Assembly: GCA_904420245.1 (NCBI GenBank)
Contig: CAJFUL010000068.1
Location: 1 to 32,076 of the forward strand
Reading direction: 5' to 3'
DNA from: Candidatus Paralachnospira avium
GTDB lineage: Bacteria > Bacillota > Clostridia > Lachnospirales > Lachnospiraceae
DNA: 32,076 nucleotides
Part shown: in pieces, positions 16,281 to 24,739 of the stretch
How positions within the stretch are numbered: position 1 is the stretch's first letter
Layout: every line of letters begins with the position of its first letter
Notes under the pieces: generated by a model
The model's database searches: none
Told to the model about the DNA's origin: nothing
What the model saw: the letters and a program-made list of their open reading frames with translations, nothing else
Made by a program: the position numbers and the translations under genes

Positions 16281-16745
16281 TTATCGGTTCAGCCTCCCCC
16301 GGATCTTCACCGCGATCCGGAAACAGCCGTATCCCAGTACCCCGCCCAGGGTATTCAACATCAGATCGTCCACATCGAAGCTGCCTCTTCTGGTGATGAG
16401 CTGAAGGCTCTCGATGGCCAGGCTGCCAAGCAGGCTCAGAAAAAGCACCAGATACCATTTTCTGCTTTTTGGGCTCAGCATGGCCAGTATGAATCCAAAA
16501 GGCAGAAAGGCGGCCACATTTCCCAAAAGGTTCATGGAAGCATTGGCCGGCCCCAGCACATCCCAGTAACGGATGCAACGTTCGATCTCTTTAAAGGGCA
16601 CCAGATTGTACCGGTAACCCACGGAGAGATCCGTCCGGCCCATCTCCTCCGAGAAAAAGCAAAAATACGTGAGCGCCGCCAGATAGCACAGGAATAAAAA
16701 CCATCCCAGAGTAGAGACGGTTTTCCTGCTCATATAAATTTTCAA
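16281..16745 (-). CDS. VanZ-like membrane protein
   Basis: A 154-residue member of the VanZ-like family, integral membrane proteins of unclear mechanism; the founding VanZ gives low-level teicoplanin resistance. The family signatures are present: FCFFSEEM after TM1, the NLVPFKEI stretch, MNLLGNVAAFLPFGFIL, and ESLQ followed by GSFDVDDLMLNTLGGVLGY. Four membrane segments are apparent. TTG at 16745 has GGAG six bases upstream, whereas the first ATG (16733) lies too far from it, so TTG is the likely start. Nothing else in the window suggests glycopeptide resistance, and the assignment should not be read as a resistance gene. Confidence 0.9.
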   Translation of the reverse strand: MKIYMSRKTVSTLGWFLFLCYLAALTYFCFFSEEMGRTDLSVGYRYNLVPFKEIERCIRYWDVLGPANASMNLLGNVAAFLPFGFILAMLSPKSRKWYLVLFLSLLGSLAIESLQLITRRGSFDVDDLMLNTLGGVLGYGCFRIAVKIRGRLNR

Positions 16746-16760
16746 ATCTGTCTCCTCTAT

Positions 16761-16913
16761 TTAAAATGTGATCTCCGACTTTCTCCTAAGCAGCGCCGCG
16801 CCGCTTAGGATGCTCCCGATCCCTATGGTGAGGCCCGCTGCGACAGCCACGATCCCCAAAGCAATGGAAAAGCCTCCCGTACGTTTCATGGTCTTATAGA
16901 TCCTCTCGCTCAT
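16761..16913 (-). CDS. Conserved-looking 50-residue single-span membrane protein
   Basis: A short reading frame of 50 codons plus TAA begins at the ATG at 16913, with AGGAGG five bases upstream overlapping the pyrE stop. The product starts MSERIYKTMKRTGG and has one long hydrophobic stretch, about residues 15-42 (FSIALGIVAVAAGLTIGIG and onward), then a basic tail RRKSEITF. This basic-TM-basic design, the good ribosome-binding site, and the exact fit between pyrE (9 bases) and vanZ-like (15 bases) support a real gene. Function is unknown. Confidence 0.78.
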   Translation of the reverse strand: MSERIYKTMKRTGGFSIALGIVAVAAGLTIGIGSILSGAALLRRKSEITF

Positions 16914-16922
16914 GACATCCTC

Positions 16923-17606
16923 CTATTCCTTCGCTCCGTACTGTTCATAATATGCGTCGATGGCGGCTTTCAATGTATCGTCGATGATGATCTCTCCCTT
17001 ATAGGGTCTGTTATAGAGGTACTCGGTCACTTCCGCCATGGTGACGATGGCCGCCGTATCGAAGCCGTAGAGATCCTTTACCTCTTCCAGGGCGCACTTC
17101 CTGCCGCCTTTTCCCACTTCCATCCTGTCCAGGGACACCATGAGACCCTTGATGGTCACGTCGGCCGCTCCCTTCACCTTGGGCACGGTCTCCTCCATGG
17201 ATTTTCCGGAGGTGGTCACATCCTCGATCATGATGACCCGGTCGCCGTCCCGCAGGCTGCTGCCCAGGAAGCTACCCTTGTCCGCGCCGTGGTCCTTCTC
17301 CTCCTTACGGTCGGAGCAGTAGCGCACTTCTTTTCCGTAAAGCTCGCTGTAGGCGATGGCCGTCACGACGCTTAAGGGGATCCCCTTGTAGGCCGGCCCG
17401 AACAGGACGTCAAAATCATCTCCGTATCTGCTGTGGATGGCCTTCGCGTAATATTCTCCAAGCTTCTTTAACTGGGAGCCTGTCACATAAGCCCCCGCGT
17501 TCATGAAAAAGGGAGATTTCCTCCCGCTCTTCAGTGTAAATTCTCCGAACTTCAACACCTGGCAGTCCACCATGAACTGGATAAATTCCTGCTTATACTG
17601 TTCCAT
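16923..17606 (-). CDS. pyrE: Orotate phosphoribosyltransferase PyrE
   Basis: PyrE attaches ribose phosphate from PRPP to orotate, giving OMP. The 227-residue protein contains the PRPP-binding motif MIEDVTTSGKSMEETVP, FGPAYKGIPLSVVTAIA, the flexible-loop segment DRKEEKDHGADKG and the N-terminal GEFTLKSGRKSPFFMNAGAY. Full length. ATG has AGGAGG eight bases upstream. It is separated from the GNAT gene by 162 bases, unlike the tight spacing elsewhere in the pyr run, so it may have an extra promoter or leader. OMP made here is the substrate of PyrF encoded upstream. Confidence 0.97.
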   Translation of the reverse strand: MEQYKQEFIQFMVDCQVLKFGEFTLKSGRKSPFFMNAGAYVTGSQLKKLGEYYAKAIHSRYGDDFDVLFGPAYKGIPLSVVTAIAYSELYGKEVRYCSDRKEEKDHGADKGSFLGSSLRDGDRVIMIEDVTTSGKSMEETVPKVKGAADVTIKGLMVSLDRMEVGKGGRKCALEEVKDLYGFDTAAIVTMAEVTEYLYNRPYKGEIIIDDTLKAAIDAYYEQYGAKE

Positions 17607-17768
17607 ATCCCAAACCTCCTGTATATATGGGCTCTCCGCCCTGTTCGCCCGCCCCAGCGAGGCCGGGAAGGGGATCCTTAAATTCTTCTCAATTCTAACA
17701 CATTCGCTTCTATACCCGGCTGCTCCGGATATTGTCCGGGAATCCCATCCTGTCTCCCGGCGGGGGCG
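17607..17768 (-). other. 162-bp leader between the GNAT gene and pyrE
   Basis: No reading frame with a start and ribosome-binding site is seen. On the minus strand there is an extended -10 candidate, TGT followed by TAGAAT, without a recognisable -35. After it come a C-rich/G-rich stem (CCCCTTCCC with GGGGCGGG) and a small GGGC-GGAGA-GCCC hairpin just before the pyrE ribosome-binding site. These could form a regulatory leader, but no known riboswitch or PyrR site is recognised. Confidence 0.3.
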
Positions 17769-18203
17769 TCACAGCTCCTTGCTCATCCAGATATGGGGGC
17801 AGCCCTGCTCCGGCTCCACTTCTCCAAAGGCCCTGTATCCCTGCTTCTCATAGAAGCCCTGGGCCTGCACCTGGGCGTGGATCAGACTGCGCCTTCCGCC
17901 CAGCTCCCGGATCCTCTCCTCGGCTGCCTCCATCATACGGGCGCCCATATGCTTCTTCCGGCAGGCGCTCCGCACGGCGATCCTGCCTATCAGATAACCG
18001 GCTCCGTCTTCGGATTTTTTAAAGAAGCGGCAGGTCCCGATGGGACGGCCCTCTTCAAAGACCACCAGATGGACGGCCCTTTTATCATCCTCATCAAACT
18101 CGTCCCGGAAGCCCTGCTCCTCCACAAACACTTCTCTGCGGATCTGAAACGCCTCATCGGGCAGCGTATCATAAAACCTGTATTCCATTTCCGTCTTCCC
18201 CAT
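17769..18203 (-). CDS. GNAT-family N-acetyltransferase (ElaA-like)
   Basis: A 144-residue GNAT acyltransferase that would transfer acetyl from acetyl-CoA to an unknown amine. It has the GNAT core: IRREVFVEEQGF near the start, IGTCRFFK (beta-4), the acetyl-CoA loop RIAVRSACRKKHMGARMMEAA, and the C-terminal QVQAQGFYEKQGYRAFGEV. The ElaA-like opening FYDTLPDEAFQIRREVF is visible. Start choice is uncertain: ATG at 18203 lacks a ribosome-binding site, while ATG at 18188 has GGGGA eight bases upstream and matches the usual family start. It lies seven bases after pyrD, inside the pyrimidine gene run, with no known link to that pathway. Confidence 0.87.
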   Translation of the reverse strand: MGKTEMEYRFYDTLPDEAFQIRREVFVEEQGFRDEFDEDDKRAVHLVVFEEGRPIGTCRFFKKSEDGAGYLIGRIAVRSACRKKHMGARMMEAAEERIRELGGRRSLIHAQVQAQGFYEKQGYRAFGEVEPEQGCPHIWMSKEL

Positions 18204-18210
18204 GGTGCGG

Positions 18211-19116
18211 TTACTGGTCCACCGCGCCGATCAGCTCTTTTATGTCCTTTATCCCGTACTGTTCCATATAAGCCCGTATCCCATCCGCCACCTTCAAAGA
18301 GGCGTAAGGATCATGGAAATTGGCGGTCCCCACCGATACGGCGGTGGCGCCGGCCAGGATAAACTCCAGGGCGTCCTCTCCGTTTTGGATCCCTCCCATG
18401 CCGATGACAGGGATCTTGACTGCCTGGGCGGCCTGATAGACCATACGCACCGCCACCGGCTTCACGGCGGGGCCGGACATGCCTCCCGTCTTGTTGGCCA
18501 GGGCGAAACGCCGCCTGTGGACGTCGATCTTCATGCCGGTCAGCGTATTGATCAGGGAGACCGCATCGGCGCCTCCTGCTTCCGCTGCCCGCGCCATCTC
18601 CCCGATGTCCGTCACATTGGGGCTCAGCTTCATGATCACCGGCTGTCCGGCCTTTTCCTTCACCGCTCTGGTGACGGCCTCCGCCGCCCTGGGATCCTGC
18701 CCGAAGGCGATGCCGCCCTCCTTTACATTGGGACAGGAAATATTGATCTCCAGCATATCCACCGGTTCTTCAGAAAGGCGCTCCACCACTTCCACATAGT
18801 CCTCCACGGTCTTTCCGCAGACGTTGACGATGATCCTGGTGTCAAATTTCTTAAGGAAAGGGATGTCCCTCCTGACAAAGACGTCGATGCCCGGATTCTG
18901 GAGTCCGATGGCGTTTAACATCCCGCCGTAAGTCTCCGCGATCCTGGGGGTGGGATTTCCCGGCCACGGCACATTGGCCACGCCCTTGGTCACCACGGCG
19001 CCAAGCTTGTTCAGATCCACGAATTCACTGTATTCTTCCCCGGAGCCGAAGGTCCCGGAAGCCGTCATCACCGGATTCTTCAGGGTGACGCCCGCGATCT
19101 CTACCGACAGATCCAT
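18211..19116 (-). CDS. pyrD: Dihydroorotate dehydrogenase B catalytic subunit PyrD
   Basis: PyrD oxidises dihydroorotate to orotate with FMN; in the class 1B enzyme electrons pass through PyrK to NAD+. The 301-residue TIM barrel has TASGTFGSGEEYSEFVDL, KGVANVPWPGNPTPRIAE, the catalytic-Cys loop LEINISCPNVKEGG, LSPNVTDIGEMA and the FMN phosphate site VIGMGGIQNGEDALEFILAGA. The ATG at 19116 overlaps the pyrK stop (TGATG) and was preferred; a TTG at 19119 is one codon upstream and lies at better spacing from AGGAGG, so either is possible. The adjacent pyrK confirms class 1B. Confidence 0.96.
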   Translation of the reverse strand: MDLSVEIAGVTLKNPVMTASGTFGSGEEYSEFVDLNKLGAVVTKGVANVPWPGNPTPRIAETYGGMLNAIGLQNPGIDVFVRRDIPFLKKFDTRIIVNVCGKTVEDYVEVVERLSEEPVDMLEINISCPNVKEGGIAFGQDPRAAEAVTRAVKEKAGQPVIMKLSPNVTDIGEMARAAEAGGADAVSLINTLTGMKIDVHRRRFALANKTGGMSGPAVKPVAVRMVYQAAQAVKIPVIGMGGIQNGEDALEFILAGATAVSVGTANFHDPYASLKVADGIRAYMEQYGIKDIKELIGAVDQ

Positions 19117-19886
19117 CAAAGCTCCACCTCCTCTGCCAGAAATACAGGCCCGTCCTTACATACCCGCTTATTGCGGACATGGCTGTGGCCGTCCACCTCT
19201 TTGGAGCCGCAGACGCAGGCCAGGCAGGCCCCTATGCCGCAGGCCATCCGCTCCTCCATGGAGATCCACACCGGGATCCCCTTCTGAGCCCCGTATTCCT
19301 TCAGGGCCCGGAGCATGGGAGCTGGACCGCAGGCAAAGATCACATCTGCCTCCAGGCCATTCTCCCGTATGGCGTCCAGGACGTTTCCCCTGGTGCCAAA
19401 GCTTCCGTCCTCGGTGGCCACGCAGAGCCTTCCACACGCCTCGAAATCCTCTTTCAGGAACATCCTGCCGTCCCGGTAGCCCATGACGAAGGTCACGTCC
19501 TGACCGGACAGGGCTTTCCCCGTCTCCAGCATGGGCGGCACTCCGATGCCGCCTCCCACCAGGAGGACCTTCTTCCCCCGGGCTTCCTCCAGAGGGAATC
19601 CGTTCCCCAAGGGGCCCAGGATGTCTGCCGGATCTCCGGCCCGGTAGGAGGAAAACTCCTCTGTCCCGGCTCCCGCCACCCGGTATACGATGCGCAGGCG
19701 TCCATCCCCGATCTCGCACAGACTGATGGGGCGGGGCAGCAGCCTGGATCCGTCCCGGCTGTACAGAGAGATGAACTGTCCCGGCACCGCCTCTTTCGCG
19801 ATCCCTGTTTCGATCCACATACTGTATATTCCGGGGGCCAGGCACTCCTGGGAGAGCACCCTGGCCCTTTCTTTTCTCTTCGCCAT
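19116..19886 (-). CDS. pyrK: Dihydroorotate dehydrogenase electron transfer subunit PyrK
   Basis: PyrK carries FAD and a [2Fe-2S] cluster and passes electrons from PyrD to NAD+. The 256-residue protein has the ferredoxin-reductase FAD motif RPISLCEI, the GPLGNGFPL turn, the NAD-binding VGGGIGVPPML, and C-terminal cluster cysteines in MACGIGACLACVC and VCKDGPVF. The start at 19886 (MAKRKERARV) has GGAGG four bases upstream. An in-frame ATG at 19901 overlapping the pyrF stop has no ribosome-binding site. Placement between pyrF and pyrD is the usual Firmicute arrangement. Confidence 0.95.
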   Translation of the reverse strand: MAKRKERARVLSQECLAPGIYSMWIETGIAKEAVPGQFISLYSRDGSRLLPRPISLCEIGDGRLRIVYRVAGAGTEEFSSYRAGDPADILGPLGNGFPLEEARGKKVLLVGGGIGVPPMLETGKALSGQDVTFVMGYRDGRMFLKEDFEACGRLCVATEDGSFGTRGNVLDAIRENGLEADVIFACGPAPMLRALKEYGAQKGIPVWISMEERMACGIGACLACVCGSKEVDGHSHVRNKRVCKDGPVFLAEEVEL

Positions 19887-19897
19887 ATTTCCTCCGA

Positions 19898-20827
19898 TCA
19901 TCTGGCGGCGTCCAGAGCGCCGTCAATATCCGCGATCATATCCAGCACGGCCTGTCTGGAGGCCTCTCCGAAGTGCTCCGGCCCGAACTTGGCATAAGGT
20001 TCTTTCTTGTAAGCCGCGATGATCCCTCTGGAAGAGTTTACGATGGCTCCCAGTCCGTCCTCATTGAAATAGTGGACCAGGTCAGCCGCCTTGCCTCCCT
20101 GGGCGCCGTATCCGGGCACCAGGATGAAGGCCTTGGGCATCAGCTTCCGGAGCACCTTTCCCATCTCCGGATAGGTGGCTCCCACCACGGCGCCGATATA
20201 GCTGTAGGAGCAGCCCATACATGCTTCGCCCCACTGGGCCACCTTCTCGCCGACCCATTCATAGAGGGGACGGCCGTCGATGAGCCTGTCCTGGAACTCG
20301 CCGCTGGAGGGATTGGAAGTCTTGACCAGGATGAACAGCCCCTTCTGTTCCTCTTTGCACACATCCACGAAAGGCTTGATGCCGTCGGTGCCCAGGTAGG
20401 GATTCACCGTGGCAAAATCTTCGTCGAATACCGAGAGCTTCCTGCTCCCCACCTGGACCTTTCCCAGATGTCCCGCCGCATAGGCGGCGGAAGTGGAGCC
20501 GATGTCCCCTCTCTTGACGTCGCCGATGACGATCAGCCCTTTCTCATGGCAGTAGTCCACCGTCTTCTTATACGCCGCCACTCCGGCCACGCCGAACTGC
20601 TCGTACATGGCTGACTGGGGCTTCACGGCGGGGATCAGGTCATAAATGGAATCCACGATCTCCTTATTGAACTGCCAGATGGCGTCTGCCGCTCCCTCCA
20701 GCGTCTCGCCGTATTCTCCGAAGGATCTTTGGAGCACATGCTCCGGCACATAGGACAGCATGGGATCTAATCCCACCACCACCGGCGCCTTCAGTTTCTT
20801 GATCTTCTCACAAAGCTTGTTTATCAT
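19898..20827 (-). CDS. pyrF: Orotidine 5'-phosphate decarboxylase PyrF (type 2)
   Basis: PyrF decarboxylates OMP to UMP, the last step of de novo UMP synthesis. At 309 residues it belongs to the longer type 2 subfamily rather than the roughly 240-residue type 1. Family features include VVVGLDPML, IPAVKPQSAMYEQFG, the catalytic Lys/Asp stretch VIGDVKRGDIGSTSAAYA and VPGYGAQGGKA. ATG has GGAGG eight bases upstream and lies three bases after the pyrC stop. Confidence 0.96.
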   Translation of the reverse strand: MINKLCEKIKKLKAPVVVGLDPMLSYVPEHVLQRSFGEYGETLEGAADAIWQFNKEIVDSIYDLIPAVKPQSAMYEQFGVAGVAAYKKTVDYCHEKGLIVIGDVKRGDIGSTSAAYAAGHLGKVQVGSRKLSVFDEDFATVNPYLGTDGIKPFVDVCKEEQKGLFILVKTSNPSSGEFQDRLIDGRPLYEWVGEKVAQWGEACMGCSYSYIGAVVGATYPEMGKVLRKLMPKAFILVPGYGAQGGKAADLVHYFNEDGLGAIVNSSRGIIAAYKKEPYAKFGPEHFGEASRQAVLDMIADIDGALDAAR

Positions 20828-20830
20828 ACG

Positions 20831-22117
20831 TCACGCCTCCCTGTTCTCTTCATATACGATCTCTCCGTCCACCAGGGTCATCACCACCCGGCCCTTGACC
20901 TTCCAGCCGTCAAAGGGGGTGTTTTTCCCCTTGGAGACGAAATCTTCCCTGTGTATCACATACTCCCTGTCCATATCCAAAAGGACGATGTCCGCGGCCT
21001 TTCCCTCGGCCAGGCTGCCTCTGTCGATGCCCAGGATCCGGGCCGGCCGGAAACTCATCCTGTCGGCCATCTCCATGGGCGTCAGGATGCCGGTATGGAC
21101 CAGCCTGGTCATGGTCAGAGCCGCGCTGGTCTCCAGCCCCACGATGCCGAAGGGCGCTCCCAAAAAGCCGCGGGACTTTTCTTCCTCCCCGTGGGGGGCA
21201 TGGTCCGTGGAGATCACGTCGATGATGCCTTCCTTAAGCCCCTCGATCAGAGCCTCCGTATCCTCCCTGTCCCGAAGCGGCGGGTTCATCTTAAAGTTCC
21301 CGTCGTCGGAGGGGATGTCCTCACAGGTGAGGCAAAAATGATGGGGGCAGACCTCCGCCGTCACCGGAAGTCCCGCTTCCTTGGCCAGCCGCACCATCTC
21401 CACACTGTCCCTGGTGGAGCAGTGGCACAGATGGAGCCTGGCTCCCGTCTCCTTGGCCAGCAGGATGTCCCTGGCCGCGATGACGTCCTCGACGGCATCG
21501 GTGATGCCGGGAAGTCCCAGCCGCTCTGCCGCTTCCCCGGCGTGGATGACCCCGCCTCTCACCATGTTTTTATCCTCACAGTGGGCCATGACCAATACGT
21601 CTTCCTCTGCCGCGGTCTTCATGGCCTCCCGGTAGAGCCCCGCATCCATCACCGACTTTCCGTCCTCGCTGATGCAGCGCATGCCCTCCCGCTTCATGGC
21701 GGCAATATCCGTCAGTTCCTTTCCCTGCTGCCCCTTGGTCACAGCTCCCACGAAGGAGACGTGCACCGGGCATTCTCTCTCAGCCCGCTCTGTCTGGCTC
21801 CGTATCATCTCCGGGCTGTCGGTAACAGGCACCGTATTGGGCATGGCGCACATGGTGGTCACGCCGCCTCTGGCCGCCGCCAGGCCGCCGGTATGGAGAG
21901 TCTCCTTATACTCCTGTCCCGGATCCCGCAGATGGACATGAAGATCCACAAAGCCGGGCATCACATAGAGGCCGCGGGCGTCCACCGTCCTGTCCGCCTC
22001 CTCCCGGATCTCCTCCTGCACCTGCAGGATCTTTCCATCCTCCACAAGGATGTCATAGATACCGTCTCTGCCGGTATCCGGGTCGGCCACATGGCCGCCG
22101 CGAATCAATATTTTCAT
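20831..22117 (-). CDS. pyrC: Dihydroorotase PyrC
   Basis: Zinc enzyme that cyclises carbamoyl-aspartate to dihydroorotate. The 428-residue protein is a class I dihydroorotase of the amidohydrolase superfamily. Metal ligands are seen as H60 and H62 in FVDLHVHLRDPG, the Asp in CISEDGKSV, His in LVMAHCEDK, His in RLHLCHCST and Asp in STDHAPHGEEEK; the GAPFGIVGLE loop is typical. The ribosome-binding site is a modest AAAGG. It is the first gene of the pyr run, with a promoter at 22159-22187 and a short leader. The aspartate carbamoyltransferase genes that supply its substrate are not in the window. Confidence 0.97.
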   Translation of the reverse strand: MKILIRGGHVADPDTGRDGIYDILVEDGKILQVQEEIREEADRTVDARGLYVMPGFVDLHVHLRDPGQEYKETLHTGGLAAARGGVTTMCAMPNTVPVTDSPEMIRSQTERAERECPVHVSFVGAVTKGQQGKELTDIAAMKREGMRCISEDGKSVMDAGLYREAMKTAAEEDVLVMAHCEDKNMVRGGVIHAGEAAERLGLPGITDAVEDVIAARDILLAKETGARLHLCHCSTRDSVEMVRLAKEAGLPVTAEVCPHHFCLTCEDIPSDDGNFKMNPPLRDREDTEALIEGLKEGIIDVISTDHAPHGEEEKSRGFLGAPFGIVGLETSAALTMTRLVHTGILTPMEMADRMSFRPARILGIDRGSLAEGKAADIVLLDMDREYVIHREDFVSKGKNTPFDGWKVKGRVVMTLVDGEIVYEENREA

Positions 22118-22158
22118 ATATCTGCCTTTCTTTCTCTGGAATGTTTCCTGTCATCCCT

Positions 22159-22187
22159 ATTCTAGCATAGGACACAGGCTTCGTCCA
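22159..22187 (-). promoter_or_regulatory. Promoter of the pyrC-led operon
   Basis: Minus strand TGGACG, a 17-base spacer, and TAGAAT preceded by TGC (extended -10). The leader would be only about 35 nt, too short for a PyrR-type attenuator. The -10 with its TGC is the same as for purE. Confidence 0.58.
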
Positions 22188-22197
22188 GCCGTAAGCT

Positions 22198-23469
22198 TCA
22201 CCGTTTCCGTATCAGGATGAACACAAAGACGCTGGCTCCCATGAGCATGGGATAAAAGGTCAGGGGAATGATCTCCAGAGGCGACAGGCCGCTCTGACCG
22301 GCAGCCAGGAGCACCTGGGCCCCGTAGGGGATGAGCCCCTGGACGGCCGAGGCGAAAATATCTAAGAGCGAAGCGCTCCTCTTGGGATCTACGCCGTAGT
22401 CCCCGCTGATCTCCTTGGCGATGGGACCCGCGATGACGATGGCCACCGTATTGTTGGCCACGGCCAGATCCACGACAGCCGCCAGGGCCGCGATGCCAAG
22501 CTCAGCCCCCTTCTTTCCCCGTACCCGCCTGTGGATCATGGACAGGATACAGGCGATCCCTCCGTTTTTCCTGACCAGCGCCACGATGCAGGCCACCAGG
22601 ATCGAGATCACCGTGATGTCGTACATGGAGGAGACTCCGTCTCCCATGACTTTGAATAGCTCTCCGGGGAGGATGGTGCCTGTTCCCAGTCCCACCGCCG
22701 CCGAGAGCACGGTGCCGCCGATCAGGACCGCGAAGACATTGAGCCCGGCCAGAGCTCCCGCCAGCACGGCCAGATAAGGCAGGACCTGCCACAGATTATA
22801 GCTCCCCGCCTCTGTGAGGACTTCCGAACCTCCTCTTCCCATGAGACCGTAAATCACCAGAGAGACCAGGGCCGCCGGCAGCACCAGCAGGAAATTTTCT
22901 CGGAACTTATCCCGCATCCTGCAGCCCTGGGTCCGGACCGCCGCGATGGTGGTGTCGGAGATCATGGAGAGATTGTCCCCGAACATGGCGCCGCTGACCA
23001 CGGCTCCGATGCACAGGGCCGGGGAAAAGCCTGTCCTTTCGCTGATGCCTAAGGCGATGGGCGCCAGAGTCCCGATGGTCCCCATGCTGGTGCCCATGGA
23101 AATGGACATGAAGCAGCCGATCAGCATGAGGCCCGCCACGGCGATCCCCGGCGGCATCACCGAAAGTCCCAGGGCCACGGTGCTGTCCGCTCCCCCGGCC
23201 GCGGTGACGGTCCCGGAAAAAGCTCCCGCCGCCAGGAAGATCAGGCACATGGTGACGATATTCTCATCTCCCACAGCCTGGGATATGACTTTCATCTTTT
23301 CTCCGAAGGGCAGACTCCTGTTCTGAAAAAAAGCCGTCATCAGAGCGATCAGGAAGGCCACCGCCGCCGGCATGGCGTAGAAGTCTCCCGTCAGGATGCC
23401 CATTCCCAGGAACAGGACCAAAAAAACTCCGATGGGCAGAAGCCCCAAAGCATTTCCCTTTTCTCCCAT
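22198..23469 (-). CDS. NhaC-family Na+/H+ antiporter
   Basis: A 423-residue membrane protein of the NhaC antiporter family (SLC ion-transporter superfamily); members exchange Na+ for H+ or organic acids. About ten to twelve hydrophobic segments span the length. Conserved stretches include FMSISMGTSMGTIGTLAPIA, GAVVSGAMFGDNLSMISDTTIAA and DLAVANNTVAIVIAGPIAKE, and there is a late AVQGLIPYGAQVL. ATG at 23469 has GGAGGG upstream; the frame continues to 23526 but that part overlaps the dnaJ terminator. It sits alone between dnaJ and pyrC. Substrate could be Na+/H+ or a carboxylate-coupled exchange. Confidence 0.9.
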   Translation of the reverse strand: MGEKGNALGLLPIGVFLVLFLGMGILTGDFYAMPAAVAFLIALMTAFFQNRSLPFGEKMKVISQAVGDENIVTMCLIFLAAGAFSGTVTAAGGADSTVALGLSVMPPGIAVAGLMLIGCFMSISMGTSMGTIGTLAPIALGISERTGFSPALCIGAVVSGAMFGDNLSMISDTTIAAVRTQGCRMRDKFRENFLLVLPAALVSLVIYGLMGRGGSEVLTEAGSYNLWQVLPYLAVLAGALAGLNVFAVLIGGTVLSAAVGLGTGTILPGELFKVMGDGVSSMYDITVISILVACIVALVRKNGGIACILSMIHRRVRGKKGAELGIAALAAVVDLAVANNTVAIVIAGPIAKEISGDYGVDPKRSASLLDIFASAVQGLIPYGAQVLLAAGQSGLSPLEIIPLTFYPMLMGASVFVFILIRKR

Positions 23470-23507
23470 GATTCCCTCCCGTTTTCCAAAAATCCCATAC
23501 AGACAAA

Positions 23508-23545
23508 ACGGCCGCCGCGAAATCACCCGGTTTCACGGCAGCCGT
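23508..23545 (-). terminator. Terminator of the heat-shock operon (after dnaJ)
   Basis: A 15-bp stem with two G-T pairs and an 8-nt loop starts 12 bases past the dnaJ stop and is followed on minus by TTTTGT. Confidence 0.87.
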
Positions 23546-23556
23546 AAATCCTGCTT

Positions 23557-24699
23557 TTATTTAAAAAACCCTTTTTTCTTGTGCTTTTCTTCACGCGCTT
23601 CGCCGGCGGGCACTTCTCCCATGGTCTCCCGGAACTTCTGGAGAGCCTCCTTCTGCTCCTTATTCAGCCGCTCCGGCACCTTCACCACCAGGGTCACATA
23701 GTGATCGCCTCTGGCGTTCTGATTCCTCAGATAAGGCACGCCCTTGCCCTTCAGGCGGATCCTGGTATCGGTCTGGGTCCCCGGCGCCACATTGTAGGCC
23801 ACTTCCCCGTCCACGGTCTTGATCTTGATCTCACCGCCCAGTGCCGCCGTGCCGAAGGAAATGGGCACGGTGGAGTAGATATTGGTATCCTGGCGCTTGA
23901 AGATGGGATGGCCCGATACCACCACCTCCACCATGAGATCTCCTCTCTCGCCGCCGTTGATCCCCAGCTCTCCCTTTCCCCGGAGACGGACGCTCTGTCC
24001 GTTGTCGATGCCGGCGGGGATGGAAACCTGGATCCTCTTCCTGGAGCTGACGCTCCCGGTGCCCCGGCAGGAAGCGCATTTTTCCCGGATGACCTTTCCG
24101 GTGCCGCCGCACTCGGGACAGGTCTGGACGTTCCTCACCATCCCGAACATGGACTGCTGGGTATAGACCACCTGGCCCTTGCCGTTGCACTTGGGACAGG
24201 TCTCCGGCTGGGTCCCCGGCTTGGCTCCGCTGCCATGGCACTCCGGACATTCATCCTTGGTGGTCAGCTCGATCTCCTTCTCGCACCCGAAGAGAGCTTC
24301 CTCAAAGGTTATACGGATGCTGGTCCGCAGGTTCGCGCCCTTCATGGGCCCTGAGCTGCCCCGGCTCCTGGAACGGCCTCCGAACAGATCTCCGAAAATA
24401 TCTCCGAAAATATCTCCCATATCGGCGCCGAAGTCAAATCCTCCGAAGCCTCCGGCCCCTCCGGCGCCGCCTTCAAAGGCCGCATGGCCGAACTGGTCGT
24501 ACTGCCTCCTCTTTTCCGGATCGCTAAGGACCGCGTAAGCCTCCGAAGCCTCCTTAAACTTTGCCTCCGCCTCCGGATTTCCCTGGTTGGTATCCGGATG
24601 ATATTTTTTCGCCAGTACACGGTACGCTTTTTTCAGGGCCGCCTCATCGGCATCCCTGGGAACGCCCAGTACCTCGTAATAATCTCTTTTTTCAGCCAC
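23557..24699 (-). CDS. dnaJ: Chaperone protein DnaJ
   Basis: Hsp40 co-chaperone that delivers clients to DnaK and stimulates its ATPase. The 380-residue protein is a full class A DnaJ: J domain (1-70) with HPD at 34-36, a Gly/Phe-rich segment (about 75-115, [19 protein letters not shown]), four CxxCxGxG zinc repeats ([32 protein letters not shown]) and the C-terminal substrate domain ending KKKGFFK. Translation most likely starts at GTG (24699, [10 protein letters not shown]), which has GAGGTGA five bases upstream; another GTG at 24732 is less well placed. It is last in the hrcA operon, after an intrinsic terminator that follows dnaK. Confidence 0.96.
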   Translation of the reverse strand: MAEKRDYYEVLGVPRDADEAALKKAYRVLAKKYHPDTNQGNPEAEAKFKEASEAYAVLSDPEKRRQYDQFGHAAFEGGAGGAGGFGGFDFGADMGDIFGDIFGDLFGGRSRSRGSSGPMKGANLRTSIRITFEEALFGCEKEIELTTKDECPECHGSGAKPGTQPETCPKCNGKGQVVYTQQSMFGMVRNVQTCPECGGTGKVIREKCASCRGTGSVSSRKRIQVSIPAGIDNGQSVRLRGKGELGINGGERGDLMVEVVVSGHPIFKRQDTNIYSTVPISFGTAALGGEIKIKTVDGEVAYNVAPGTQTDTRIRLKGKGVPYLRNQNARGDHYVTLVVKVPERLNKEQKEALQKFRETMGEVPAGEAREEKHKKKGFFK

Positions 24700-24739
24700 T
24701 TTCGTCACCTCTCCTAACCTCTCCCCGGACACGCCAAAA

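Noticed and set aside
16281..16745. Glycopeptide resistance locus because of the VanZ-like protein
   Set aside because: VanZ-like proteins are widespread in Clostridia without van clusters; no vanH, vanA/B ligase, vanX or vanRS is present.
22118..22158. PyrR-binding attenuator ahead of pyrC
   Set aside because: The leader between the predicted start site and the pyrC ATG is about 35 nt, too short for the antiterminator/terminator pair, and no terminator is present.
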